DNA of 60,140 bases, from positions 1 through 60,140 of the forward strand of contig JAPLKL010000039.1 of assembly GCA_026388095.1 (NCBI GenBank), written 5' to 3'. The DNA comes from Elusimicrobiota bacterium. GTDB taxonomy: Bacteria; Elusimicrobiota; Elusimicrobia; UBA1565; UBA9628. Under the pieces are notes generated by a model. It was not told the DNA's origin. It did not search any database and was given only the letters and a program-made list of their open reading frames with translations. Below, piece by piece: positions 46,694 to 54,973 of the stretch (its first letter is position 1; the number at the start of each line of letters is the position of its first letter). The translations under genes were made by a program, and so were the position numbers.

Positions 46694-47148
46694 CAGGCTG
46701 CTGATAAAGTCCGTTCTGCGAGCGCCCGGTGGCCGTTTGCCGGCCGTAAGGAAATCCGTCCGGCCGGTACCTGCGGGACTTCCGATACCGCAGGTGCCGG
46801 GTGCAACCGACGCGCGCAAGCGCGGCGGCAGGACCCATCCGATAGGTCGAACGAAGGATGGCGCCCCTGCCCGTATGGAAAACGGGGGCAGGGACCTGGC
46901 GACACGGCGTTCTCCTTTTCGCCAGGCCTTCGGCGCGACTGGCGAGCCTTCGAAGCTGTGAAAAAATCGGCAAAACGGCCATTGCCCCCGTCGGAGAATT
47001 TGTCCCGATATGCTAAAGAGGGGTATTTTTTCACAGCTTCTTCGGCTCGCCAGTTCGTTTTTGGGACCGTACACACACTGTGTCCGGACACAGTGTGTAT
47101 ACGGCATGCGAGCGGAGATCTCTGGCGGGTTTGTCAGCAGCCTGCTAG
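46690..47148. mobile_element. MITE-like palindromic element, copy 2 (459 bp) with nested insertions
   Basis: The ends match copy 1 at 33877 (CTAGCAGGCTGCTGATAAA inverted, one mismatch). Between them all of copy 1's sequence is present in order, interrupted by three extra blocks of about 57, 65 and 90 bases. Each block is itself palindromic. It fills the 458-base gap between the hydrolase and cbpM genes, and I see no gene in it. The CTAG edges fit a YTAR target duplication. It lacks a transposase and would depend on one elsewhere. Confidence 0.78.
46953..47039. mobile_element. Nested 87-bp miniature inverted-repeat element
   Basis: AAGCTGTGAAAAAAT (46953-46967) and ATTTTTTCACAGCTT (47025-47039) are perfect 15-bp inverted repeats. 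The element is flanked by the direct repeat CTTCG (46948-46952 and 47040-47044) and sits in a hairpin loop of MITE copy 2. Copy 1 has a single CTTCG at this point, so this is a clean insertion with a 5-bp target duplication. Confidence 0.7.
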
Positions 47149-47151
47149 CCG

Positions 47152-47427
47152 TCAGCGCCCGGCCCCGCCTCGCCGTTCCAGCTCGCGCTGGAGCTCTTCC
47201 ATGCGCTCGAGGAGGTCCACGATGATCGAGCCCGCGTAAACGTCGATGTCGAGGCCGCCGCAGAGCCGGCGCAAGCGCCGCAGCCGGGCCAGTTCGGAGG
47301 CCGGGACTTCGGCCTCGCCCTCCGGCGGCTCCTCGAGCCGGACCACCCCGCAGCGGGCGCACTCCTCGAGAAAGTCGGACTCCATCTCCAGCAGGGCCGC
47401 CAGCACCTGCAAGCGCTCGGAGGTCAT
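47152..47427 (-). CDS. cbpM: Chaperone modulator CbpM-like protein
   Basis: This 91-residue protein resembles CbpM, a small MerR-like helical protein that binds the J-domain of CbpA and blocks it. It is helical throughout, with an early LLEMESDFLEECARCGVV segment and a C-terminal coiled-coil (IIVDLLERMEELQRELERR). It overlaps the CbpA-like gene by 4 bases, the usual gene pair. Confidence 0.82.
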   Translation of the reverse strand: MTSERLQVLAALLEMESDFLEECARCGVVRLEEPPEGEAEVPASELARLRRLRRLCGGLDIDVYAGSIIVDLLERMEELQRELERRGGAGR

Positions 47428-48389
47428 GACCCGGCCTCCCTCAGTTCACGATACAGCCGCTGAGTCTTCTCGTCGCTGCGGTGCGGGATGTCTATGCGCG
47501 CCACCGCGTAAAGGTCTCCCCGCGCGCCGCCCTCCCGGCCCAGCCCCTTGCCCGCGATGCGCAGGCGCCGGCCCGCGTAGGTCCCGGCCGGGATGCGGAT
47601 CCGGATCGGCCCCTCCAAGGTCGGCACCGACACCTCGCCGCCCAAGGAAGCCTCCCAAGGCATCAAGGTCACCGCGGTCTCCAGGTCGCTGCCTGAGACC
47701 TTGAAGTCCGGATGCGGCAGGAGCTTGATGCGCAGGAACAAGTCCCCCCCGCCGGGGCCGCCCTGCCCTCGCAGCCGCAGCCTCATGCCGTCCCGGATGG
47801 GCGCAGGCAGATGCACGTTGATGCTTTTCTCCTGCCGGGCCTCGCCCAGCCCCGCGCAAGCCGGGCAGATGCGGTCGCGCAGGCGCCCCGCGCCCCGGCA
47901 CTGCGGGCAGAGCACCGGGGCGAGGATGGAGAGCTTCCTGTCGCCGGGCCGCAGCGAGTCTTCCAAGGACAGCGTCAATTCGGCCTCCACGTCCTGCCCT
48001 TTCCCGCCCCCGCCAAAGCCCTCGCCGCCGCCGAAGCCTCGCGCGCCGCCTTGACCGAAGAGCTGCTCGAAGAAATCGCTGAAGCCCGAGAGGTCCTCGG
48101 CGCCGCCTTGGTAGCGCCTCTGCGCCCGCGGCTCCGGGCCCGGCTGCGGGCCGGCCTGCCAGTCCGGGCCGAGCTGGTCGTACTTGGCCCGCTTCTGCGG
48201 GTCGGAGAGCACCTCGTAGGCCTCGTTGATCTCCTTGAACTTCATCGAGGCGGCGGCCTTGTCCTGCTCCGGATGCAGGTCGGGATGATGCTGCTTGGCC
48301 AGGCGCCGGTACGCGTGCTTGATGTCGCCGGCGGAGGCGTCCTTCTTCACCCCCAAGACCGCATAGTAGTCCCTGAACTCGATGCCCAT
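47424..48389 (-). CDS. cbpA: DnaJ-class co-chaperone CbpA-like, with a half-size zinc finger
   Basis: This 321-residue protein has an N-terminal J-domain (YYAVLGVKKDASAGDIKHAYRR, with HPD in HHPDLH), a Gly/Phe-rich linker and two C-terminal substrate-binding domains. Between them lie only two zinc-type motifs, CPQCRGAG and CPACAGLG. DnaJ normally has four and CbpA none, so this is an intermediate form. The next gene, cbpM, argues for CbpA. ATG 48389 starts exactly at the J-domain; TATCAT ends 12 bases upstream. Confidence 0.9.
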   Translation of the reverse strand: MGIEFRDYYAVLGVKKDASAGDIKHAYRRLAKQHHPDLHPEQDKAAASMKFKEINEAYEVLSDPQKRAKYDQLGPDWQAGPQPGPEPRAQRRYQGGAEDLSGFSDFFEQLFGQGGARGFGGGEGFGGGGKGQDVEAELTLSLEDSLRPGDRKLSILAPVLCPQCRGAGRLRDRICPACAGLGEARQEKSINVHLPAPIRDGMRLRLRGQGGPGGGDLFLRIKLLPHPDFKVSGSDLETAVTLMPWEASLGGEVSVPTLEGPIRIRIPAGTYAGRRLRIAGKGLGREGGARGDLYAVARIDIPHRSDEKTQRLYRELREAGS

Positions 48390-48399
48390 GTCCGCGCTG

Positions 48400-49437
48400 T
48401 TATGATAGCACAGCCGGAGGCTCGCGCAGGGAGCTGAAGCTGACCAGCGCGCCTTTGCGCTCGTCATACAAGTTCAGCCCAGGAGCGCCCAGGCTCTTGC
48501 GCAAGGTCAAGGGCTTGACCGCCTGCAGCTCGGGGATCGCCTTGAAGCATTGCTGCAGATGGTAGTTGGGGATGCCGGGACGGACGTGGTGGATATGGTG
48601 GAAGCCGATGTTGCCCGTCACCCAATGCAGGAACTGCGGAAGCTGATAGAACGAAGCCCCCTCCATGGCCGCGCGCCAGGGATCCCAAGCGTCGTGGCGC
48701 GCCCAATAGACCCCCTCGAACTGGTGCTGGTTGTAGAACAGCCAGACGCCCAAGGTCGCGGCCATCATCAGCACGGGAAGCTGCACCAGGATGTAGGTCC
48801 GCAGGCCGATGGTGAAACTGGCCGCGGCCACGATCGCGGCCAAGACCAGGTCCGTGGTGATCACGCTGATGAAGTCGATCCTCTTGGCGCCCGGCGTGGG
48901 ATAGCGGTTGCGCAGCAGGAAGTAATAGATCGGGCCGATGCCGAAGGTGACCAGCGGATGCCGGTAGAGGCGGTAGGGCAGGCGCTTCAAGAACGGCGCG
49001 GCCCGGTACTCCTCCACCGTCATGGTGGTGATGTCCCCGGTGCCGCGGCGGTCCAGGTCGCCGACGGTGATGTGGTGCCCGGCGTGGCTGCGCCGCCAGT
49101 CGTGGAACGCGGTGAAGGTCAGGATGCCGCAGAGATAGCCCACGTCGCGGTTCCAGCGCGGCGAAGGCAAGAACGAGCCGTGGGTGCAGTCGTGGAAGAT
49201 GATGAAGGTGCGAGCGAAGAATGCGGTCGCGGCCACGGCCAAAGCGAGGGTCAGGACGTAGGGGTAGCCGCGGCGCACGGTATGGGCCATGAGGGCCAGC
49301 ACAAGCAGGTATGGGACGGTGCTGGTGAGCAGTTGACGGAGCGCGATGCCGGTGTCAGCCCGGGCGAAATCCGCGGTGGCCTTGTACCATTCCGGCTTTT
49401 CGACTTTCGCGACGACCAGTACGGGATTGAAGGACAT
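48400..49437 (-). CDS. Membrane fatty acid desaturase
   Basis: This 345-residue membrane protein has the three histidine boxes of acyl-lipid desaturases: HDCTHGS, HAGHH and HHIHH in NIGFHHIHHVRPGIPNYHL. These bind the di-iron centre that inserts a double bond using O2. Four or more membrane helices flank the boxes. GGGAGGAG precedes ATG 49437. It implies at least occasional oxygen exposure. Confidence 0.9.
   Translation of the reverse strand: MSFNPVLVVAKVEKPEWYKATADFARADTGIALRQLLTSTVPYLLVLALMAHTVRRGYPYVLTLALAVAATAFFARTFIIFHDCTHGSFLPSPRWNRDVGYLCGILTFTAFHDWRRSHAGHHITVGDLDRRGTGDITTMTVEEYRAAPFLKRLPYRLYRHPLVTFGIGPIYYFLLRNRYPTPGAKRIDFISVITTDLVLAAIVAAASFTIGLRTYILVQLPVLMMAATLGVWLFYNQHQFEGVYWARHDAWDPWRAAMEGASFYQLPQFLHWVTGNIGFHHIHHVRPGIPNYHLQQCFKAIPELQAVKPLTLRKSLGAPGLNLYDERKGALVSFSSLREPPAVLS
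48402..48410 (-). promoter_or_regulatory. Extended -10 element of the cbpA-cbpM operon
   Basis: TGCTATCAT on the minus strand (TGnTAnnnT form) ends 12 bases before ATG 48389. It overlaps the end of the upstream desaturase gene. Confidence 0.4.
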
Positions 49438-49528
49438 GCTGAGCTCCTCCCACGGAGGAAGTCGGGGTCCCCCCGTGCTTTTTCCAGATTAGCAAAATCA
49501 GGGACCGCGGGAAAAGCGGGGCGGCGGC

Positions 49529-50554
49529 TCAGGAGCCGGGCAGGACCTGGCGCGGCGGGGCCTGGCTGCAGAAGGGGTCCACGCCCTGGAAGAGGTCCGT
49601 GACGAAGTCCTTGGCCGACATGTCGAAGGTGTAGCGGGACGCCCACGCGAAGCATTGGATGGGGCCGCCGCTCTCGGCCGGCGTGCCCAGGCCCGCAGGG
49701 TCGCCGGTGGTCGGCACGTCCTTGAGCCGGTAGACGCAGGTCTGGAAATCCAGCGAGGAGTTGGCCGCGGTGAGCAAGGTCTTCTCTTCGTTGACCATGG
49801 TGACCCCGCCTTCCGGGACGTCGGCCACGTAGGTGACGGAGGCGGGGCCGTCGAGGTCCTTGAGGAAGGTCCGCGCCCCGGGGTCGTCGAGGGCCTTGAG
49901 GTCCGCGAGCATGCTGGCGCGGTCGGGCCGCAGGCGCAGGGGAGAATTCGGCACGTAATCCAAGCCCAGCCGGTCCTCCTCCTCCTTCGGGTAGGACACG
50001 TAGAGCGGGTCGAGCTCGGTCTGGTCCACCTCGAAGGCCGGGTGGTTGAAGACCACGCGCGGGCCGCGCAGGCGCCGGGCCACGTCGAAGGTGCGCTCGA
50101 TGAGCACGCCGGCGGGCAGCGCGTAGCGGGCGTGGTAGGCGCAGCCGCGGATGAACTGGACCACGCCGTAGTCTCGGGCGCAGTCCGGGGCGGTGGTCTC
50201 GATGACCGCGCCCTCCACCGTGATGCGCGAGCGCTCCAGGTCCCCGTCGTTGGAGCGCACCTCGTAGTCCAGCACCGTGAAACTCTTGAGCCCGCAGGCT
50301 CCACCGGCCGGGGCCGGGAAGAGCTTCTGCTGGAAATGCGGGATGATGCCCTGCTTGGGCTCCGGGGGCGCGGCTTTGCGCGCCGCGGTCCCGGCCGCGA
50401 TGCTCTCTTTGAGCTTCGTCATCCCCCCGCGCAGATCGCCCGCCGCGAGTTGGACCTGCGAGTCGGACCAGGCGCCGGCTTGGCGCGCTTCGGATTCGAG
50501 GCCGGGCTGGGCCTGAGCCAAAGCGCTCAAGGCCAAAATCGTCGATAAAATCAT
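49529..50554 (-). CDS. Secreted protein of unknown function
   Basis: This 341-residue protein has a short signal peptide (MILSTILALSALAQAQ) and no recognised domain. The mature part contains several cysteines (ACGLKSF, DCARDYG, RGCAYHARY, QTCVYRL, QCFAW, FCSQAP) that could form disulfides. ATG 50554 is chosen over an upstream frame because it starts the signal sequence, and TAGAAT ends 7 bases before it. It lies between the desaturase gene and the divergent deacetylase gene. Confidence 0.7.
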   Translation of the reverse strand: MILSTILALSALAQAQPGLESEARQAGAWSDSQVQLAAGDLRGGMTKLKESIAAGTAARKAAPPEPKQGIIPHFQQKLFPAPAGGACGLKSFTVLDYEVRSNDGDLERSRITVEGAVIETTAPDCARDYGVVQFIRGCAYHARYALPAGVLIERTFDVARRLRGPRVVFNHPAFEVDQTELDPLYVSYPKEEEDRLGLDYVPNSPLRLRPDRASMLADLKALDDPGARTFLKDLDGPASVTYVADVPEGGVTMVNEEKTLLTAANSSLDFQTCVYRLKDVPTTGDPAGLGTPAESGGPIQCFAWASRYTFDMSAKDFVTDLFQGVDPFCSQAPPRQVLPGS

Positions 50555-50561
50555 GGTTTGG

Positions 50562-50567
50562 ATTCTA
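50562..50567 (-). promoter_or_regulatory. -10 element of the secreted unknown gene
   Basis: TAGAAT on the minus strand ends 7 bases before ATG 50554, another very short leader without a Shine-Dalgarno sequence. Confidence 0.4.
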
Positions 50568-50689
50568 TCTGTTATGCGCTCCTCGGGTACGGGCACTTGG
50601 GGCCGCGCCAGCCCAGACAAATGGACTAGAAGGGCCTGGGTCCGCCGGCCCTTCCGGCCGGGCTGTTCCGCCGCCATACTATGGCACGG

Positions 50690-51502
50690 ATGATCGCATC
50701 GCTATACACGGCAGCCCTGCTGGCGCTCCTGACGGCGCCGTCGCGCGCCAATATCGAAAGCGCCGAGCAATCGTGGGACGACCTGGTCCGGGCCACCCTT
50801 TCGCAATCCGTGCAATCCATCGGCAGCGCCCACCTCCATGTCGACCCTTATCGGATCGTCCGCCAGGGCGACCCGGCCCAGAATATGGTCGGGGTGACCT
50901 TCGACGACGGGCCGAGCTCGTTTACTGACGGAGCCATCGAGGCCCTGGCCTTGCACGACGTCCAGGCGACCTTCTTCATGCTGGGAGAGAAGGTGGTCCA
51001 AGACCCGGCGATGGCCCGGCGCGTGGCCCGCCGCGGCCACGAGATCGGCAACCATACCTTCAGCCACCGCGACTACTGCACCACGGAGATGCTGGAGAAC
51101 CCGGACCGCGAACAGATATTCCGAGACGAAGTCGAAAAGACCGCGCGGGCCATCCTCGACGCGACCGGCGACTCCCCGGCCCTGCTGCGCATGCCCTACG
51201 GCTGCGCGGCGCGCTGGGCCGAGTCCGAGGCGCAGGGCCTGGGCTACACCTTGGTCTTCTGGTCCGTTGACGCCCAGGACTGGAAGCGCCCGGGAACCGA
51301 CGCGATCGAGAAGGAGGACCTCGCCGCGGTCCGCCCCGGCTCCATCATCCTCCTGCACGACGGCGGCGGAGACCGCAGCCAGACCATGGCCGCCATAGAC
51401 AACATCCTCAGCGGCCTGGAGCAGAAGGGCCTGCGCCCGGTCTCCATCAGCGAGCTCATGGGGCGCAAGAGCTACCTCCCCAGATTGGCCAGCCAGCGCT
51501 GA
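50690..51502 (+). CDS. Secreted polysaccharide deacetylase (NodB domain)
   Basis: This roughly 270-residue protein has a signal peptide (IASLYTAALLALLTAPSRA) and a carbohydrate esterase 4 domain. TFDDG holds the catalytic base and metal aspartate, HTFSH the two metal histidines, RMPYG the third motif, and LLHDGGG the last. It removes acetyl groups from a polysaccharide such as peptidoglycan or an exopolysaccharide. ATG 50681 three codons upstream is also possible; 50690 starts the signal more cleanly. Confidence 0.9.
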   Translation: MIASLYTAALLALLTAPSRANIESAEQSWDDLVRATLSQSVQSIGSAHLHVDPYRIVRQGDPAQNMVGVTFDDGPSSFTDGAIEALALHDVQATFFMLGEKVVQDPAMARRVARRGHEIGNHTFSHRDYCTTEMLENPDREQIFRDEVEKTARAILDATGDSPALLRMPYGCAARWAESEAQGLGYTLVFWSVDAQDWKRPGTDAIEKEDLAAVRPGSIILLHDGGGDRSQTMAAIDNILSGLEQKGLRPVSISELMGRKSYLPRLASQR

Positions 51503-52405
51503 TCAGCGGCGCCTGACTCGTCCGGCAAGCTCCCGGGCGAACTCCTCGGCCCGGGGAAGGTCCCGGCACACCTCGTTTAGGCGCACGGCGCGCGAGCCGT
51601 CCATCTCCGAGTAGAACACGCTGAAATCAGCCTCAGCCCCGCGCAGCTTGGCCCGGGCCGCCAGAGGCACGGAGCAGCCGCCGCCCATCACTTTCAGGAA
51701 GGCCCGCTCGAGCTCAACTTCGACGCGCGTGTGGCGATCATCGAGCTTGGCCAGCAACTCGACGACGTCGCGACGGTCCTGCCGAGCCTCAACGGCCAAG
51801 GCCCCCTGCCCCGGAGCCGGCAGCAGCAGCTCCTCGGCAAGCTCCTCATGCGGCACCGCGCCCAGGCCCAGGCGCCGCAAACCCGCGCCGGCCAGCACCA
51901 AGGCGTCGCAGTCCCCCTTATTCATCTTGCGCAAGCGCGTGTCCACATTGCCCCGCATGGGCAGCATCTTCAGCCCGGGCTTGGCGGCCAGAAGCTGGAT
52001 CTGCCGCCGCAGAGAGGAGGTCCCGATCCGGGTGCCGGCTCCGGCATCTTTCCAGCTAAGCCCCCCCTGTCCGATGAACACATCGCGGGGGTCCTCGCGC
52101 TCCGGATAGGCCGCGATGGCCAGCCCGGCCATGAGCTCCGCGGGCAGGTCCTTGGCGCTGTGGATGGCAAAATCCACGCGCCCCTCGGCCAAAGCCTCTT
52201 CGATCTCCTTGACGAAGAGCCCCTTGGTCCCTGAAGCCATAGCGCTGACCTCGGCCGGACTCTGGATGGAGAAACGGTCGCCGCTGGTCTGGATGCGCAC
52301 GGTCTCGACTTCCAGGCCGGGATGCAGCTTCATGAGCGCTGCGGCCGTCTGCCCGGATTGCGCCAAAGCCAGGGCCGAGCCCCGGGTGCCCATGCGTAGT
52401 CTCAT
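51503..52405 (-). CDS. hemC: Hydroxymethylbilane synthase (porphobilinogen deaminase)
   Basis: This 300-residue enzyme joins four porphobilinogens to hydroxymethylbilane. It opens MRLRMGTRGSALALAQ and has KGLFVKEIEEAL, the DVFIG region and SSLRRQIQLL. The cofactor-binding cysteine is in GGGCSVPLA. AGGAGGATATC precedes ATG 52405. It is the last gene of the heme operon, 11 bases after hemY. hemB and hemD are not in the window. Confidence 0.95.
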   Translation of the reverse strand: MRLRMGTRGSALALAQSGQTAAALMKLHPGLEVETVRIQTSGDRFSIQSPAEVSAMASGTKGLFVKEIEEALAEGRVDFAIHSAKDLPAELMAGLAIAAYPEREDPRDVFIGQGGLSWKDAGAGTRIGTSSLRRQIQLLAAKPGLKMLPMRGNVDTRLRKMNKGDCDALVLAGAGLRRLGLGAVPHEELAEELLLPAPGQGALAVEARQDRRDVVELLAKLDDRHTRVEVELERAFLKVMGGGCSVPLAARAKLRGAEADFSVFYSEMDGSRAVRLNEVCRDLPRAEEFARELAGRVRRR

Positions 52406-52415
52406 GATATCCTCC

Positions 52416-53819
52416 TCACCACCCGGCCCAGCCCTTGAGCAGGCGCTGCGCCGCCAGCTTCGACTGCAGCACGCAGTCGTTGAGCGACACGCCCCGGTAG
52501 GCATTGCTGTTGAGCTGCAGCCCGGGCAGGCCATCCAGACGCTTGGCGATCCGATCCAGCCTTTGCCCGTGTCCTTTCAGGTACTGCGGGATGCCCCTCT
52601 CGTGGAAGAAGACCCGCTCCAGCACCGGCTGGGCCGAAACGCCAATCAGCTCTTTGAGCTCTCCCCGGACCAAAGCCAGAAGCTCAGCCTCCGGCAGACG
52701 CGCCAGTTCCGGCTGGCGCGCCCCGCCCACCATGACCCGTATCAGGGCCTTGCCCTGCGGGGCGCGATTGGGGAACACGCTGGAATCCCACAAAGCGCCC
52801 AGGATGCGCCGCCCTTCCAGCCGCGGCACCAAGAAGCCGAACCCATCCAGCCCAGCGCCCAAGTCCCCGGCTTCATAGGCCAGGGCGACCACCGCCACGG
52901 GCGCGTAAGGGATGCCTGCCAGCTCGGCGGCCAGCGCCCCGTCCAGGCCGCGCAGCAAGACTCCGGCCGCATAAGCCGGAGCGGCGACCACCACCGCGTC
53001 AGCCTCGCTTTCAGAGCGCCCCTCCGCGTACTTCACCGCCAGCTGGAACTTCGAGCCTCGGCGCCCCACAGCCACGACCTCGGCGCCCAACTGCAACTCC
53101 TTGGAGAAGTTCCCGGCCAGCACCTCCACCAAGGCCTGCACGCCCGTGTCGAAAGAGGTCAAAACGCCGCCCGGCCCGGCCGACATCTCAGCCTGGGCCC
53201 CTTTTCGCAGCCTCTCCCAGCGCAGGCGCAGCATGGCCTTGACCAGCCCCCCGTAGCGCGCCTCCAGCTCGCGGATGCGCGGGAAGCAAGAGGCCAATGA
53301 AAGCTGGTCGGGGTTCCCCGCGAACACCCCCGCGGTCATAGGTTCGATGAGCTTCTCCATGGCCTCGCTGCCCAGGCGCCGGCGCGCGAAGTCAGCCACG
53401 GACTCATCTGCGCCGGAGCGATCCGGCGCGATGAAAGGCTCGGCCAAGACGCGCAGACGTCCCGGGACCGAGAGCAGGTCCGAGCCCAGGAAAGCCCCGG
53501 GTGTCTCGGGAAGCCGGTGCAGACGGCCCCCGGAGAAGACGAAGCGCTTGCGGGCCAGGTCCGAGGAGCGCAGCAGCCGGCCCTCCATGCCCAACTCGCG
53601 CGCCAATTCCAAAGAGTAGGGCTTGTTGGTCAGAAAGCCGTTGGGCCCCCACTCCATGATGAAGCCCTGCCTCCGGGAGGTGCGCATGGTGCCGCCGGGC
53701 GAGCCGCGCGCCTCGAAGATGACCAGCTCCGCCGCTCGGCCCGCGGCTTGCAGGCCTTGGCGCAGGTGATGGGCCGTGGCCAAGCCCGATATGCCGCCGC
53801 CCACGATCGCGATCCTCAT
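52416..53819 (-). CDS. hemY: HemY-type protoporphyrinogen/coproporphyrinogen oxidase
   Basis: This 467-residue FAD enzyme has the dinucleotide-binding start IAIVGGGISGLATAHHL, the GGTMRTSRRQGFIMEWGPNGF segment, and the C-terminal FAD motif GLQLNSNAYRGVSLNDC. It oxidises the porphyrinogen ring using O2. Family members act either on protoporphyrinogen (PPO) or coproporphyrinogen (CgoX); sequence reading alone does not decide. It overlaps hemH by 4 bases. Confidence 0.92.
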   Translation of the reverse strand: MRIAIVGGGISGLATAHHLRQGLQAAGRAAELVIFEARGSPGGTMRTSRRQGFIMEWGPNGFLTNKPYSLELARELGMEGRLLRSSDLARKRFVFSGGRLHRLPETPGAFLGSDLLSVPGRLRVLAEPFIAPDRSGADESVADFARRRLGSEAMEKLIEPMTAGVFAGNPDQLSLASCFPRIRELEARYGGLVKAMLRLRWERLRKGAQAEMSAGPGGVLTSFDTGVQALVEVLAGNFSKELQLGAEVVAVGRRGSKFQLAVKYAEGRSESEADAVVVAAPAYAAGVLLRGLDGALAAELAGIPYAPVAVVALAYEAGDLGAGLDGFGFLVPRLEGRRILGALWDSSVFPNRAPQGKALIRVMVGGARQPELARLPEAELLALVRGELKELIGVSAQPVLERVFFHERGIPQYLKGHGQRLDRIAKRLDGLPGLQLNSNAYRGVSLNDCVLQSKLAAQRLLKGWAGW

Positions 53820-54784
53820 GCGGCTTCCTGCGCGCAGACCACCATATCCTTGAGCGCGGCGATGAAGCCCGGAGCATCGTTGAGCGCCGGCACGCGCAGG
53901 AAAGCCTTGATGCCGGCCTCAGCCGCCACCGCGCGCATCGAGATGTCGAGGTCGTAAAGGGTCTCCGAGTTGTCGCAGACGAAACTCAGCGGCACCACCA
54001 CCGCGGCCTCGACTCCGGTCCGGCCCAGGCGGACGAGCTCTTCCGCCGTGTCCGGGCCCAGCCAGCGGCCGCGGCCGGTCCGGCTCTGGAAGGCCAAGGA
54101 GCTCGGCGTGTCCGGGAAGAGCCGGCGCAAGGCCTCGGCCGTGAGCTGTATCTCCTTCAAATAGGGGTCCCCGGCGTCTATGAAGGATTGGGGCACGCCG
54201 TGCGCGCTGAAGAGCAGGTGCGTCCTCTTGCCTTGGGCTTTGGCCAAGGACCGGGCGACCAGGTCCGACAAAGCCGCGAGATAGCCGGGGTGCTGCGGCC
54301 AGGAGCGCAGCTCCTGGACCGGGATGCAGGCCTCGGCCTCCTGCAGGCAGCGGTGCAGGTCGTGGAGGCTCGAACCGGTGGTGGCGCGGCAGTACTGCGG
54401 GTAGAGCGGCAAGGCCACGGCCCGGTCCACGCCGTCGGCCAGCATCCGCGCCACCACGTCGCGGGCCGAGGGCTGGCCGTAGCGCATGGCCGCGTAGACG
54501 CGGAAGTCTCCCGCGCCGTGCAAGGCTTCCTTGAGCTGGGCTCTTTGCTGGTAGGTCAGGCGGACCAAGGGCGAGCCGCCTCCGATAGCGGCCAGCCTGC
54601 GGCGCAGTCCGGCCGCGCGCAAAGAGGAGACGGCCAGCGCGAAGAGCGGCTGCAGAGCCGGGATGGGCAAGCGCACCAGGTCACGGTCGGACAACAGCTG
54701 GCGCAGGAAGGGGCGGACCTGGTCGAGATTCTCCGGCTCGCCCATGGTCAGGAGCACGACGCCGACTCGTCCTGGCGCGGTCAC
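53816..54784 (-). CDS. hemH: Ferrochelatase (proto- or coproporphyrin)
   Basis: This 322-residue enzyme inserts Fe(II) into porphyrin. The catalytic histidine lies in LLFSAHGVPQSF and the conserved glutamate in VCDNSETLYDLD. YPQYCRATTGSS and SRTGRGRWLGPDT are further family stretches. GTG 54784 is preferred because the protein then begins PGRVGVVLLTMGEPENL; the longer frame reads into palindromic DNA. GAGGAT lies about 10 bases upstream. Whether it acts before or after decarboxylation of the side chains is open. Confidence 0.93.
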   Translation of the reverse strand: MTAPGRVGVVLLTMGEPENLDQVRPFLRQLLSDRDLVRLPIPALQPLFALAVSSLRAAGLRRRLAAIGGGSPLVRLTYQQRAQLKEALHGAGDFRVYAAMRYGQPSARDVVARMLADGVDRAVALPLYPQYCRATTGSSLHDLHRCLQEAEACIPVQELRSWPQHPGYLAALSDLVARSLAKAQGKRTHLLFSAHGVPQSFIDAGDPYLKEIQLTAEALRRLFPDTPSSLAFQSRTGRGRWLGPDTAEELVRLGRTGVEAAVVVPLSFVCDNSETLYDLDISMRAVAAEAGIKAFLRVPALNDAPGFIAALKDMVVCAQEAA

Positions 54785-54844
54785 GCTTGGCCTATCCTCT
54801 GCGAACGGTCCCGCCCGAAGGTGCTGGGCCCATGGGTTGGCTAG

Positions 54845-54936
54845 GGGACTGTGTCCGGACACAGTTCAACGGCGGGCGCCGACCTTCGGTCGGCGCGGGT
54901 TCCGGCCCAGACAGCTGAGCTGTCTGGGCCGGAACC
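54845..54936. repeat. Cluster of three palindromes between hemE and hemH
   Basis: Three hairpins follow each other. An 18-base palindrome, ACTGTGTCCGGACACAGT, lies near 54848-54865. A GC-rich hairpin with a TTC loop, CGCCGACC/GGTCGGCG, lies near 54877-54896. A 39-base hairpin with perfect 19-bp arms around one G lies at 54898-54936. The first palindrome is also found inside MITE copy 2. They fill the 189-base gap within the heme operon and could be REP-like elements affecting mRNA stability. Confidence 0.65.
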
Positions 54937-54973
54937 TTCAAAAGCAAAGGCTGAGTCCCAGATGACGACAGAT

